A stretch of DNA of 64,000 nucleotides, taken from the NCBI GenBank assembly GCA_028571685.1, contig CM053140.1, positions 58,348,201 through 58,412,200 on the forward strand, given 5' to 3'. The translations under genes and the position numbers were made by a program. This stretch comes from Heterohyrax brucei (lineage: Eukaryota; Chordata; Mammalia; Hyracoidea; Procaviidae). Under the pieces are notes generated by a model. That model made no database searches and was not told where the DNA came from. It saw only the letters and a program-made list of their open reading frames with translations. This document shows, in pieces, positions 22,131 to 33,300 of this stretch; the first letter of the stretch is position 1; every line of letters begins with the position of its first letter.

Positions 22131-23239
22131 GGAAATGCAAATCTAGATACAGAAAGGTTTAATACATACCCATGCCTCACTTATCAAACACGTCACTTAT
22201 TGACATAGTTGGGTTCCAAAGAACAGGTTGTGGTGTGAGAATTGACGTTGAGCAAAAAAGTAGGATGACCATATCACATCACAAAATTGAAGATGATTGC
22301 ATCATTATGTAACTGCCAGTCCATTGAGAATCATGGCCCAGCTAAGTGGACAGATAAACTTTAACCGTCATAGCCAGCATTACTCTTGCTTCACACCTCA
22401 GCATTCATTACTGCCAGACATACATCATTAATGTGCAAAATATTTGGAGAGTAGTTTTTAGTGATGTCATAAATGCAGAGTGTTAGGTAATAAAATAGTC
22501 TATCAGTGAGAAAGGAGTTGTGTATCTATTCAACTAAAAAGTCAATTACTGTTTATTGAATCCTACTATTATTTCAGAGTGGCACATTGTAGAATACTAA
22601 ACCACAGCAAGACTAACTAGAAAATCCTTTTACAATAGTTGGCATTAAAAAATTGGGTTAGAGTGGAAGTTTTGCTTATTCAGCATCACCAGGCTGGAGG
22701 AACTGGTGAAGTATTTGCTGATTCTTGGCCATGTAGAGAAATGTTTCAATCCCTTTTAAACCACTGTAATTTCAAGAAGTATAGTGAAAATGTTTTCAGG
22801 TTACATTCTAGTTATGTCTGGTTGCCATTGGTGACTGAGGTTAGACTCTTCAGCCAGCTGGTAGTAGTAATCAGCTCTGATAAATAACTTTTGTCTTGTT
22901 TTGAGAAGACTCTTGTGGAAAACGTTAAAAGATTAGAATTTTTCCTCTGGTTTTGGATGGCTTCATCAGAAGCTTAACTTTCTTCCTGAAAGATAGTGTA
23001 CAGGATCATATTTAGGTCATCAACGAAATCCTTAGTTTGAACACGAGAGGGCAGCCACTGCTTTATTCATAAATATGTGGTTTCATTATCAAGTTAATTC
23101 TTGATGTGATTACTCCTGAAGTATTTGGTAAATTGTCAACAAGTCTTAAAAAAAGTGTCCATGTTATATACTAGAGTAAAGCATAATAACTCCAAATATT
23201 TTTACTGGAAATACATTTTTTTCTCTGTAAGCGACATTG
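22131..23239. other. Unassigned sequence
   Basis: 22140-22480 may be an old interspersed repeat, but I cannot place it. An open stretch at 22639-22887 has no motif. No gene is called. Confidence 0.4.
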
Positions 23240-23386
23240 TTTCATCTACTTACATTGATTTACTATTAAGGTGTAATTAAATTTAACTTAAAGTTCAAAT
23301 TAAATATTACTATTTCATCTACTTAAATTTGATTTACTATTAACTTAAGGTGTAATTAAATTTAACTTAAAGTTCAAATTAAATAT
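23240..23386 (+). repeat. Tandem duplication, two ~70-bp units
   Basis: Unit 1 starts at 23240 and unit 2 at 23313, both beginning tttcatctactta and both ending 'aacttaaagttcaaattaaa'. Unit 2 has a few extra bases. The period is 73 bp. Confidence 0.85.
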
Positions 23387-23701
23387 AATTTAAAATTACT
23401 GGGGAATACCAAAGTGAGAATTGCTGTAAAAGTTACACTTGGCCAATAGTCAATTGAAACAGAAATTAAAATGTGCTTTTGATGCTCAGTAAAATGGACA
23501 AAGATTTGTCTTCTTGTGCCTGTTAGAAAAAATTTGCTCTTTCATTCTAAATTTTGGAATTTATAGGTTGCTTGGCATTTATTTTCATAATGTGGATCTT
23601 TGACATAAAATGAAAGTGATTCATAGTTACATGTTTAATAGCTATCCCTCTCTGTCTCCTATATTCTTCTATATGTTCTCCTTACTTATGAAGTAGGCAT
23701 G

Positions 23702-24185
23702 TGTTTTGGTTATGAAGTGCTGCTATAGTAGAAATACCATGGATGAATGGCTTTAACAAAAAAGAATTTGTTCTCTCACAGCCTAGGAGGCTAGAAGTCC
23801 GAATTCAGGGTGCCAGCTCCAAGGGAAGGCTTTTTCTCTCTGTCAGCTCTAGGGGAAGGTCCTTGTCATCAGTCTCCCTTGGTGTAGGAGCTTCTCAGCA
23901 CAGGAACCCCAGGTTCAAGGACGGCACTGCTTTCTTGGTGGTATGAGGTCCTCTTGTCTCTCTGCTTCCTTCTCTCTTTCATACCTCAAAAGAAGTGATT
24001 GATTTAAGATACAGACTAATCTTACAGGTTATTATAAGATAATTAACATCATACAGGCAGGATTTACAACACAGAAAAAAAATCACATCAGGTGGCAGAG
24101 TGGTGGACAGTTACACGGTACTGAAAATCATGACCTAGCCAAGTTGACAGATATTTTGGGAGAAAACATTTCAATCCATGGCTGC
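23702..24185 (-). mobile_element. MaLR/ERVL-like LTR
   Basis: In reverse it shows the MaLR terminal order ('gaagtgctgctatagtag', 'ttgttctctcacagcctag', 'ggctagaagtccgaattcag') and ends near 'caatccatggctgcatg'. It is a solo, diverged LTR with no coding. Confidence 0.65.
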
Positions 24186-24867
24186 ATGAAATAAGAATTT
24201 TTATGGCTTATAAGTTACTCAGTGCCATTTGAGAAAGAAAATAGTTCTGAATATAAAATGACTTGAAAGTAACTGAGACATTTTTGCCCACCAGATTTCA
24301 ATGGGACAGACCTGAGGCCTTTAGGATCTGTCTTACATGGATATATGAGGTAGAGCTAAGAAAACAGGATTTAACAAAGCAGACTGGGGAGGAGCCCTGG
24401 GTGGGCAGATTTAGTTGTGGAATTAGTCCTTTTGGAGAAAGCCAAGTAGTGTAGAGTGTAGGGACCTATGAGTATTATGAACTGGAAGCTTAGTTTGGGT
24501 ATATTTCTATTTTCAAAGAACAAGCTAGAAGGATGTATCAAGATACATCAAATATGTTATATAAGAAAGGAAATATCAATATATAGCTGTTAAATTCTTT
24601 AAAACAAATTGTTTTATTATAAAACATATAAATGTGATGACTGTATTCTGTGCACATAATGAGTGCATTATATGACTGTTCATTCAGCCACTCCCTCCCT
24701 CAAAGTATTTTCATAAGTGCACTGTACTAATTTTTTTAATATATCAATATATAAAAGAAAAATTGACGTAGAAACACTTTTTAAAATATCTCACAAGGGA
24801 AGGGAGTTGTTGCCAAACAAATGTAGAAGGTACCTGCTACTTGTGTGAAAATATGGTAGTTGCCTTC
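24186..24867. other. Unassigned sequence
   Basis: A plus-strand open stretch at 24263-24454 has no splice framing or motif. The rest is AT-rich. Confidence 0.45.
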
Positions 24868-25022
24868 ATTCCAACGTGTGGCATGTGTCAGAGTAAAACT
24901 GTGTTCCATAGAGCTTTCAGTGACTGATTTTTCAGAAATAGAGGTGCCACTGGGTAGACCCAAACCCTCAACCTTTTTGTCACCTGTTGAGTGTGTTATT
25001 CACACCACCGAGGGGCCCCAAA
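24868..25022 (-). repeat. Longer-subtype SINE, 3' truncated
   Basis: Reverse copy with 'gtgtcagagtaaaactgtg', 'tttcagtgactgatttttc', 'gtagacccaaaccctcaacc' and the head 'cacaccaccgaggggcccc'. Confidence 0.65.
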
Positions 25023-25731
25023 GCATACATAAAGAAATATATATAAACATGTATGCCCAAGCCCCAAAGAATCCATAAAAAATGTCTAAAGCTCATAGAG
25101 GAATTAGTAAAGTTGCAGGATACAAAGTCAAGAAACAAAATTCAGTTGGGTTTCTGTACACCAGCACTGAGAAATCTTAAGGGGTGGTTAGGGAAACAGT
25201 TCTATGTATAATAAAATCTAAGAGAAAATACATCTAACAAAGGACATGAAAGACTTACACAATGAAAAACTATAAAACACTACTGAAAGAGGTTAAACAA
25301 GACTTAAATAAATGGAATGATATTCCCTCTTCACCGATTAAAATAATATTGTTCAAATATTAGTATTACTCAAAACAATCTATAGATTCAACATGACCTG
25401 GATTAAAATTTCAACAACCTTTACAGAAACAGAAAAACCAATTCTCAACTTCGTATGGATATGCAGGAAGCCCTAAATAGCTAAAACAACATGGAAAGAA
25501 AAGAACTTTTCAGTTTTGAAGATAGGAGGACTCACGTTTGCTGATTTTAAAAATGCTATCCAGCTGTAATAATCAAAACAACCTCATACAGGTACATCAC
25601 TAGATATACAGACCAATGGCATAGAATTGAAAATTGTCCGGAAATAAACCCACGTATCTATGGTCAGTTGATTTTTGACAAGGATGCTCTTGTCATTCAG
25701 TGGGAAAAGAGGAATCTCCTCGGTAAATGGT

Positions 25732-25826
25732 GCCCCATAGAGTTTCCAAGGAGCTGCTGGTGGACTTAGATTTGAAGTGCAGTTAGTTAGCAGCTGAGCT
25801 CTTAACCACTGTACCACCAGGGCTCC
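25732..25826 (-). repeat. AfroSINE fragment in L1
   Basis: Reverse head portion from 'ccccatagagtttccaagga' to 'ctgtaccaccagggctcc'. The 3' tail is lost. Confidence 0.8.
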
Positions 25827-26043
25827 AGAGCTACTGTATGACCCAGTGATTCCACTTCTAAGTGTATACCCAAAAGTCTTCAAAGCAAAGACAGAAAGAG
25901 AATCATGCAGCAATATTCACTGCAGCACTATTCATAACTATTGAAAAAGTGGAAACAAGCTAAATGCTCATTAGCAGATGAATGGATGAACAAAATGTAG
26001 TATAAACATGCAGTGGAATACTATTCAGCCAGTAAGAGAGGTG

Positions 26044-26505
26044 AGGGGTTTTTTGGTTTGTTTGTTTGTTTGTTTTAAGATGCCAAACCTTTATTTTAAA
26101 CATGCAAGGAAAGCTTTTTCAGAGTCTACTGATTTAAAGCAAACAATATTATACAGATAAAAAAAGAAACAACATGTTGCAAACATGCACACAGCAGACA
26201 AAATAAACAGGGATAGATAATATGTATATATCATTAAAACCATATGAACAGTATATTGCCGGGCAGGAGGGTGGGGGAGGACAAAAAAGGAAGACTAATG
26301 TCTCCCAGTGCTTCGTATGTATCACTGATGCTAAATTTCCCATGTGACAGCCCCATGCAAGGGATTCAAATGTAGTGTGTGACAATGAGAATGCTAAGAA
26401 TGGCAGTCACTCTTCTCCTGCCTGAATAGAAGGTTTGATCAAAACACAATTTTATAGAGCTTTCAGTGGTGAGCTAGTTTGGGGAAGTGAAGTCTTGATG
26501 TGTAC
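26044..26505 (-). pseudogene. Possible processed retrocopy of an mRNA 3' UTR
   Basis: This block interrupts an old L1 and reads in reverse like an mRNA end. It has a T/GTTT-rich start (tail), then 'cctttattttaaac', which in reverse contains the AATAAA signal, then non-repetitive AT-rich sequence. The L1 resumes after about 26505. I do not recognise the parent gene, and no coding part is evident. A clear target duplication was not found, so this call is tentative. Confidence 0.4.
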
Positions 26506-26800
26506 TACAGTGTGAATGACGCTTGAAGGCATTATGCAGAGTGAAATAAGCCTATCACAAAAGAACAAATACTTCATGACATCACTTATGTAAAAAGACA
26601 AGAAAAGGCAGGTGTATAGAGACAAAAGGTTATTAGTGGTTACCAGCGGCATGAGGGAGGAGGGAAAAGGGATTTAATGGTGACAGGAAAATTACCCTGA
26701 TTAAGGATATGGCTACACAGTTGATTATTGCAGTTGTCAGTAGGTTGTACACTTGTAAAAACTGAAGTGGCGTAAGTTGTGTAATAGATACACTTAGAAC

Positions 26801-26994
26801 AACATCCAAAAAAGAAAGTTACTGCTGAGGTTGCTTGTATACAATCAAATACGTCATGGGTTTTGGTTGTGTGGTTTGGAGGTTTAGGGTAGTGGTTTCA
26901 TGGAACATCGTAGTTAATTGGCCTAATAACAGGTTTAGCACTTCTGGTATTAGTGTTATTGGTAGTTTTTGTTTTGTTTTGTTTTTTAAATACA
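26801..26994. other. Unassigned, with a GTTTT-rich stretch
   Basis: A (GTTTT)n-like run at about 26967-26985. Otherwise nothing is recognised. Confidence 0.4.
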
Positions 26995-27225
26995 CAAAAA
27001 CAGATAATTAAGTTCATGAACTCATCGTAGAAAAAGTGCTATATACCTCATTGCTGAATATCACTACGGTCACCTTTAGAATACTCCCCTTGGGAAGCTA
27101 TGCACGAATGCTGGCATGTAGTCCACCCTTCAAAGGAATTTTGGAACTCCTTTTCTGGAATATCCATCGAAGCTGTCAGTGTACAAGGTGTGACAGTTAA
27201 GCTCGTAAACTCATCCTGGGCATTG
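26995..27225 (-). mobile_element. Mariner-type DNA transposon 3' fragment
   Basis: In reverse the segment translates to PEKEFQNSFEGW and then CIASQGEYSKGD. This matches the C-terminal pattern of mariner transposases (a W, then the CIxxxGxYFEGD block). A terminal-repeat-like motif 'aattaagttcatgaactcat' is at 27008-27027. A second, same-direction copy 'agttaagctcgtaaactcat' is at 27195-27214. The catalytic domain is absent. Confidence 0.6.
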
Positions 27226-27765
27226 ACAAACTGATTCCAAAATTTATGTGAAAATGTAAAAGATCTTGCATAGCGAAACAGCCTTGGAAAAGAAAGAACA
27301 AGGCAGGAGGATTTATGTTATCTGACTTCAAGACTTACTATGGAAGTACAGTGTACTGTTGATATTAGGATAGGTAAATAGATAAGTAGAATAGCATACA
27401 GACCCACTAACTGATAGAGTCAGTTGATGTTCACCGAACAATTCTTTGGAGAAAAAAGCATTTTAAAAAATGATGCTTGGACAACTGAATGCGTGTATGG
27501 GGCCAAAATGAATCTCGATTCCTAACTTAAACACCATATGCAAAAGTCATTGAAGATGACCATAGTCCTAAATGTAAAAGTTAAAATTAGAAAATGTTTA
27601 AAAGGAAACTTGAAATTATCTTCACAACCTGGGATAGGCAAAGAATTAGATAGGAAGCAATAATTGTAGAAGAAAATAATTTGATTAATTAAATTTTATT
27701 ATGGATTAAATTGTGTTCCCCTAAATATGTATTGTAAATCCTCACCTCTGTATGTGTAGAAAAGA

Positions 27766-27975
27766 ACCACCATACTGGTGGTATGGTGGTTAAAGCGCTC
27801 AGCTCCTGTCGGATTGGTGATTCAGATGACCAGCCACTACACTAGAGAAGACGTGACAGTCTTATTCCGTCTTGATTATATAGCCTCAAAAACTGTGTTG
27901 GGCAGCTCTCCTCTGTCCTAAAGGTCACTGTGAGTCAGAATGAACTCAGCTCAGAGTTTGGTTTGTTTTTATGTT
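27766..27975 (+). repeat. Longer-subtype SINE inside LTR
   Basis: The head 'ctggtggtatggtggttaaa', a middle around 'ggtgattcagatgaccagcc', and the tail 'aaggtcactgtgagtcagaa' plus 'gtttggtttgttttt'. Confidence 0.7.
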
Positions 27976-28280
27976 TATGGATTTAATTTGAGAATAGAAT
28001 TTCTCTTCGTTATATTAATGTTACATTAACTTTGCACTTAGGTTGGTTCTGTGTTTTTTTCTAATTTCTTAATGAGGCCATATCAGTATATGGTATGTCT
28101 TAATTAAACCAATAACTTTCGAGATATAAAAAGAACAGATCAGGCAAAGAAACAAGAAAGCACCCAGGGTACAATAGAGATGTCTTGCCACCTGAAGGTT
28201 GCCAAGAACAAAGTACAGAAGCTGAGAAGAGATGAGGGCCTTCCTGTAGAATCAAAAGAGAGAAAACACCTTCCCCTGGA

Positions 28281-28452
28281 GCCAAAACCAAAACCAAACC
28301 TAGTGCCATCGAGTTGATTCTGACTCACAGCTACCTTATAGGACAGAGTAGAGCCACCCCATATAGTTTCCAAGGAGCACCTGGTGAATTTGGACTGCCA
28401 GCCTATTGGTTAGCAGCCATGACACTTAACCACTGTGTCACCAGGGTTTTCA
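28281..28452 (-). repeat. AfroSINE-type SINE inside LTR
   Basis: Clear full-length copy in reverse, from 'aaaaccaaacctagtgcc' to the head 'accactgtgtcaccagggtt'. Short matching flanks (ctggagcc / ctagagcc) are compatible with a target duplication. Confidence 0.85.
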
Positions 28453-29324
28453 CTAGAGCCCGTCCCCTGAATTTGGACGTCCAGCCTCCTAACTGGGAGA
28501 ATAACTTTGCTCATTAAAGCCACCCACTTGAGGTATTTTTGTTGTAACAGTGCTGGAAAACTAAGACTTTGTCAAAATGAAAAACTTACTCATCATCAGA
28601 AGGAAACCATTTTAGATTAAGTCATCCACAACTGGGGAGAAAATATTTACACAATATGTATCTGACAGAGTATTTATATCAGGTATATAAAGAACCTTTT
28701 CAACTAATCAGTAGAAAACTAAACAACCCAATAAAAATATGAGCAAATGTCTTGAATAGATGTTTCACAAAGGAAGTTCTATGAGTCAATAGGGAAATGC
28801 ATATTAAACTGACAATGAGATATCACCCACCAGTTCTACTGATACATATTTAACCCAGGCCGATATCAATAAAAACGTAAATCTGAAAAAAAAGGTTGAT
28901 AGCAGCTTTACTCGTAACAGTGAAAAACTTTGAACAACTCAAATGTTCACCAATGAGAATGTAGGTAAATTCAAATCCACAAAAATATAAAAATAGACTT
29001 GCTTGTCTAACAGAAACTGGAGAAACCCCAAGGGTGTGGCGCCTGGACAGCCTTTTAACTCAATACAGAAGTCACTCCCTTCAGCCAAGAATTAGGCAGA
29101 TCAGTAAGGTCTATTCCCACCAAATGTAGAAAATTTTCAAGAAATATCATTAGTATCACACACAAGTAAAATTTTGCTGAAGATCATTCAAAAGCAGCTA
29201 CACCAACATTGACAGGAAGCTGCCAGAAATTCAAGCCAGATTCAGAACAGGACATAATACCAGGGATATCATTGCTCCTGTTACATGGGTTTTAGTTGAA
29301 AGCAGAGAATACCAAAAAGATGTT

Positions 29325-29336
29325 TACCTGTGTTTT
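29325..29336. repeat. TSD, left copy of full-length L1
   Basis: tacctgtgtttt, identical to 36523-36534. It is original RTE sequence duplicated on L1 insertion. Confidence 0.9.
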
Positions 29337-30326
29337 TTTTTTTTTAACATAACTGAGTGAAAATGTACATTCACATATAAATTTACATGCCCACCTATAT
29401 ACAGCTTCCACTGCTCTCCCTGTCTGGTGACTGCACACTGTTCCTCTCTGCTCCATACATGTCTCATCCTCCCAACAGCCTCCTTCCCCCTCCTCTCCGT
29501 CCACTCCCCTTCCTCCAGCGAGAGGTCAGGAGGATGATATCCTACAGATGTATAGAACCATAAAGTGCTTCCAATATATGGTCACTCTGCATTGCCAAGT
29601 CCAATCCATTCCTGTCCAAAGAGTGGACCTTTGTTATAATTTATGGGAAAGAGCAGCATCAAGGCCGGGGGCCATGCTCTCAGAGGAACCCCAAAACCGC
29701 TGGACAATCAATTGAGGTCTTTTAGTGGAGATCTCAGGATGCACTCCTTTTTATTCTTGTGTTGCCAGTGAGAATCCTCTCTGTGAGCTCCATCGTGGCT
29801 ATCGCTGGTGGCCGGGCACCATCCGGTTCTTCCGGTCCCAAGTCGATGTAGGCACCCACTCTTGTGGGTCTCTCTGTCTTCTAGGTTGTCTTTACCGCGT
29901 GTCATTTTGGTCCTTGGTGAGCATCCGTTCCTGCTGAGTTGGGACCATTTGCTGTGTCCTTGGATGGCAGCTTGGCAGCTTTTAAGACCCCAGATGCCAC
30001 TCACCAATGTGGGGTGCAGAGAGCTCTCTTAGCAAAACGCTAGTTGAGCCAATTGGCCTGGAATTCGCCTAGGAGCATGGTCCCCCGCCCCCCGCCCCAG
30101 CTACTCTATCCTTGCAGTATTGAGTTAAGATGGAAGGAGTACTCAAGTTATGCTGAAGTCCACTTAATGTTGTTCTTGTTTCTAATTTGTGCTATCACCG
30201 CTTTCTCCCAACTAGATTTCTAGTAACTATCTAAACTAAACCCTCCTCCCCTCCCCCTCCCTCCCTCCCCTCCCTTGCAGCTGTGAAAGAGTCTTTTCTT
30301 CTGTACACAACTTTGTTTTTGAGATC
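29337..30326 (-). other. L1 3' UTR with G-rich tract
   Basis: About 990 bp from the ORF2 stop to the tail. The C-rich segment 30241-30280 on the plus strand gives a G-rich run on the L1 sense strand with several GGG blocks, which could form a G-quadruplex. Related 3' UTR pieces at 5338, 36646, 49040, 52691 and 62683 show this is the common tail of the family. Confidence 0.85.
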
Positions 30327-33300
30327 TTATCGTAGAGGTCTCATACAGTATTTGTCCTTTTGTCGCTGACTACTTTCACTCAACATAATGTCTTCCAGTT
30401 GAAACCAGGTTAGGAGATGTTTCCTGGAATCATCACTATTCTTTATCATTGCGTAGTGCTCCATTGAGTATATGTACCATAGTTTACCTATCCATTCTTC
30501 TATTGTTAGGCATCTGGGTTGATTCCATCTTTCTGCTGTTGTGGACTGTGCTGCGATAAACATTCTGGTGCATGTGTCCGTTGGTGTGAAAGGCCTTGAT
30601 TCTGTAGGATATATTCCAAGTAGTGGAATTACCGGGTCAAATGTTATATCGATATCCATTTTTTTAAGGAAGCGCCAGATTGCCTTCCAAAGAGGCTGGA
30701 CCATTTTGCAACCCCAGCAACAGTGTAGGAGGGTTCCACTTTCTCCACAGCCTCTCCAGCATTTGTTGTTTTGTGTTTTCTGGATCATGGCCAATCTTGT
30801 TGGGGTGAGATGGTATCTCATTGTTGTCTTGATTTGAATTTCTTTAATAACTAAAGATGTCTGCATGTGTTTTTTGGCTGCCTGGATCTCCTCTTTAGTG
30901 AAGTGTCTGTCCATCTCCTTTGCCCATCGCATAATTGGATGGTTTATCTTCTTCTTCTTGATATTTTGTAGTATCTTATAGATTATGGAGATCAGGCATC
31001 GGTCTGACATAGAGTTCCAAATATTTTTTTCCCATTCTGTGGGTGTTCTTTTATTAATAAAGTCTTTGGATGAGCAAAAGTATTTGATTCTTAATAGTTC
31101 CCATTTCTCTATTTCCTCTTCTGTTGATTGAGGTTTGTTTGACAGATTTTGGAGTCTGTCCTCATTGTGTATTAAAACTTCCATTGTTGTTCTACCTTTT
31201 CTTGGATGAGCTTTATCGTTTTAGGTTTGATATTTAGGTCTTTTATCCAGTTGGAGTTGGTTTTTGTATAAGGTGTAAGATATGGATCTTGATTCAGTTT
31301 ATTGCAGATGGGTAACCAATTTTGCCAGCACCATTTGTTGAAGAGACTGTTTTTACCCCAGTTTAATGTCTTAGGGCCTTTGTGGAATATCAACTGTTCA
31401 TAGGCAGATGGTGTCATCTCTCGGGTCTCAATTCTGTTCCATTGATCGATCTGTCTGTTCTTATACCAGTACCAGGCTGTTTTGACCACTGTGGCAGTGT
31501 AGTATGTTCTAAGGTCGGGTAATGAGAGGCCTCCCAGTGTGTTCTTCTTCTTTAGTAGTACCTTACTTATCCGGGGCTTCTTCCCTTTCCAAACAAAATT
31601 GGTGATTTGTTTCTCCATCTCATTAAAAAAATGATGCTGGAACTAGTATTGGGATTGCATTATATAAATAAATTGCTTTGGGTAAAATAGACATTTTCAC
31701 GGTGTTAAGTCTTCCTATCCATGAGCAGGGTAGGTTTTTCCATTTATCTAAGTCTCTCTTAGTTTCTTGTAGTAAGGGCTTGTAGTTCTCTTTGTAAAGG
31801 TCTGTTGTTTCTCTGGTTAGATTAATTCCTAGGTACTTTATCTTCTTAGGGGCTATTGTAAATGGTATTGATTTGATAATTTCCTCCTTAACAGTCTGGT
31901 TGTTGGTATAAAGGAATCCTACTGATTTACTTATGTTTATCTTGTATCCTGAGACTTTGCTGAACTCTTCTATCAGTTTGAGTAGCTTACTTATAGATTC
32001 CTTGGGGTTCTCTGCATATACAATCATATCATCTGCGAACAGGGAGATTTTAACTTCCTCTTTGCCGGTGCAGATGCCCTTTATTTCTTGGTCTTGTCTA
32101 ATTGCTCTGGCTAGAACTTCTAGCACAATGTTGAATAGGAGAGGTGACAGTGGGCATCCTTGTCTAGTTCCTGATCTCAAGGGAAAGTCTTTCAGTCTCT
32201 CTCCATTCAGGATGATGTGGGCAATTGCCTTTGTATAAATGGCCCTTATTGTGTTGAGGAATTTGCCATCTGTGCCCATTTTGCTAAGAGTTTTTAGCAT
32301 GAATGGGTGTTGGACTTTATCAAAAGCCCTTTCGGCATCAATGGACAAAATCAGGTGATCTTTGTCTTTTGTGTTATTTATGTGGTTAATCACATTAATT
32401 GTTTTCCTGATGTTGAACCAGCCTTGCATCCCTGGTATGAATCCCACTTGGTCATGATGGATTATTTTCTTGATATGTTGTTGTATTCTGTTGGCAAGAA
32501 TTTTGTTGAAGATTTTTGCATCCAGGTTCATGAGTGATATTGGTCTGTAGTTCTCTGTCTTTGTTGGATCTTTCCCTGGCTTAGGTATCAGGGTTATGCT
32601 GGCTTCATAGAATGAGTTTGGGAGTACTCCATCCCTTTCTATACTGTGAAATAGTCTCAGTAGTATTGGTGATAACTCTTCTCTAAATGCTTGGTAGAAT
32701 TCTGCCGTGAAGCCATCTGGGCCTGGACTTTTTTTGGTTGGCAGTGTTTTGATGACTTTTTCAATCTCTTCCTTTGTGATGGGTTTATTAAGATGTTCTG
32801 CTTCACGTTGTGATAATTTGGGTAGGTGGTATGAGTCCAGGAATTTGTCCATTTCCCCTAGGTTTTCAAATTTGTTAGAGTACACTCTTTCATAGTATTC
32901 TGTTATGATATTTTTGATTTCTGTTGCATCTGTGGTGACAACTCCCCTCTCATTTCTAATTTGGGTTATTTGTTTCCTTTCCTGCTTTTCTTTAGTAAGT
33001 TTAGCCAGTGGTTTATCAATTTTGTTGATCTTTTCAAAAAACCAGCTTTTGGTCTTTTCAATTTTTTCAATTGTTTTTCTATTCTCTAATTCATTTAGCT
33101 CTGCTCTAATCTTTATGATATCATTTCTTCCGGTGCCCGAGAGGTTCCTCTGTTGTTCTCTTTCTACTTGTTCAAGCTGTAGAGTTAGTTCCTTGATTTG
33201 GTTTCTTTCTTCCTTCCAGATGTGTGCATTTATGGAGATAAACAGACCTCTGAGCACTGCTTTGGCTGTATCCCATAGGTTCTGGTAGGAAGTGTTTTCA

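Larger units (their letters stand above)
25030..26800 (+). pseudogene. Old L1 ORF2 and 3' UTR, interrupted by a SINE and a retrocopy
   Basis: 25030-25690 parallels L1 ORF2 after the RT ('gttgcaggatacaaagtcaa', 'aaaactataaaacactactg'). 25827-26043 is the ORF2 C-terminal part ('actattcagccagtaaga'). 26510-26800 is the ORF2 end and 3' UTR ('gcttgaaggcattatgcaga', 'ggttattagtggttaccagc'). Stops occur throughout. The gaps are filled by the insertions listed next. Confidence 0.75.
27696..28566 (+). mobile_element. MaLR/ERVL-like LTR carrying two SINEs
   Basis: It begins tggattaaattgtgttccc and continues 'aatgaggccatatcagtata', 'aacaccttcccctggagcc' and 'tgaatttggacgtccagcct' before ending 'ggaaaactaagact'. 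It has been split twice by SINEs (27766-27975 and 28281-28452). It is inserted in an old L1. Confidence 0.75.
27236..28985 (+). pseudogene. Old L1 ORF2 remnant split by an LTR
   Basis: 27236-27693 and 28567-28985 are consecutive L1 ORF2 segments ('ttatctgacttcaagactta' ... 'aggaaaccattttagatta', 'gacaatgagatatcaccc'). They are interrupted by the LTR at 27696-28566. Many stops are present. Confidence 0.75.

Noticed and set aside
31933-33288. Hydrophobic open frames on the plus strand, antisense to L1 ORF2
   Set aside because: They are shadows of the intact ORF2 coding sequence. Hydrophobic antisense frames are expected opposite a Lys/Glu-rich protein.
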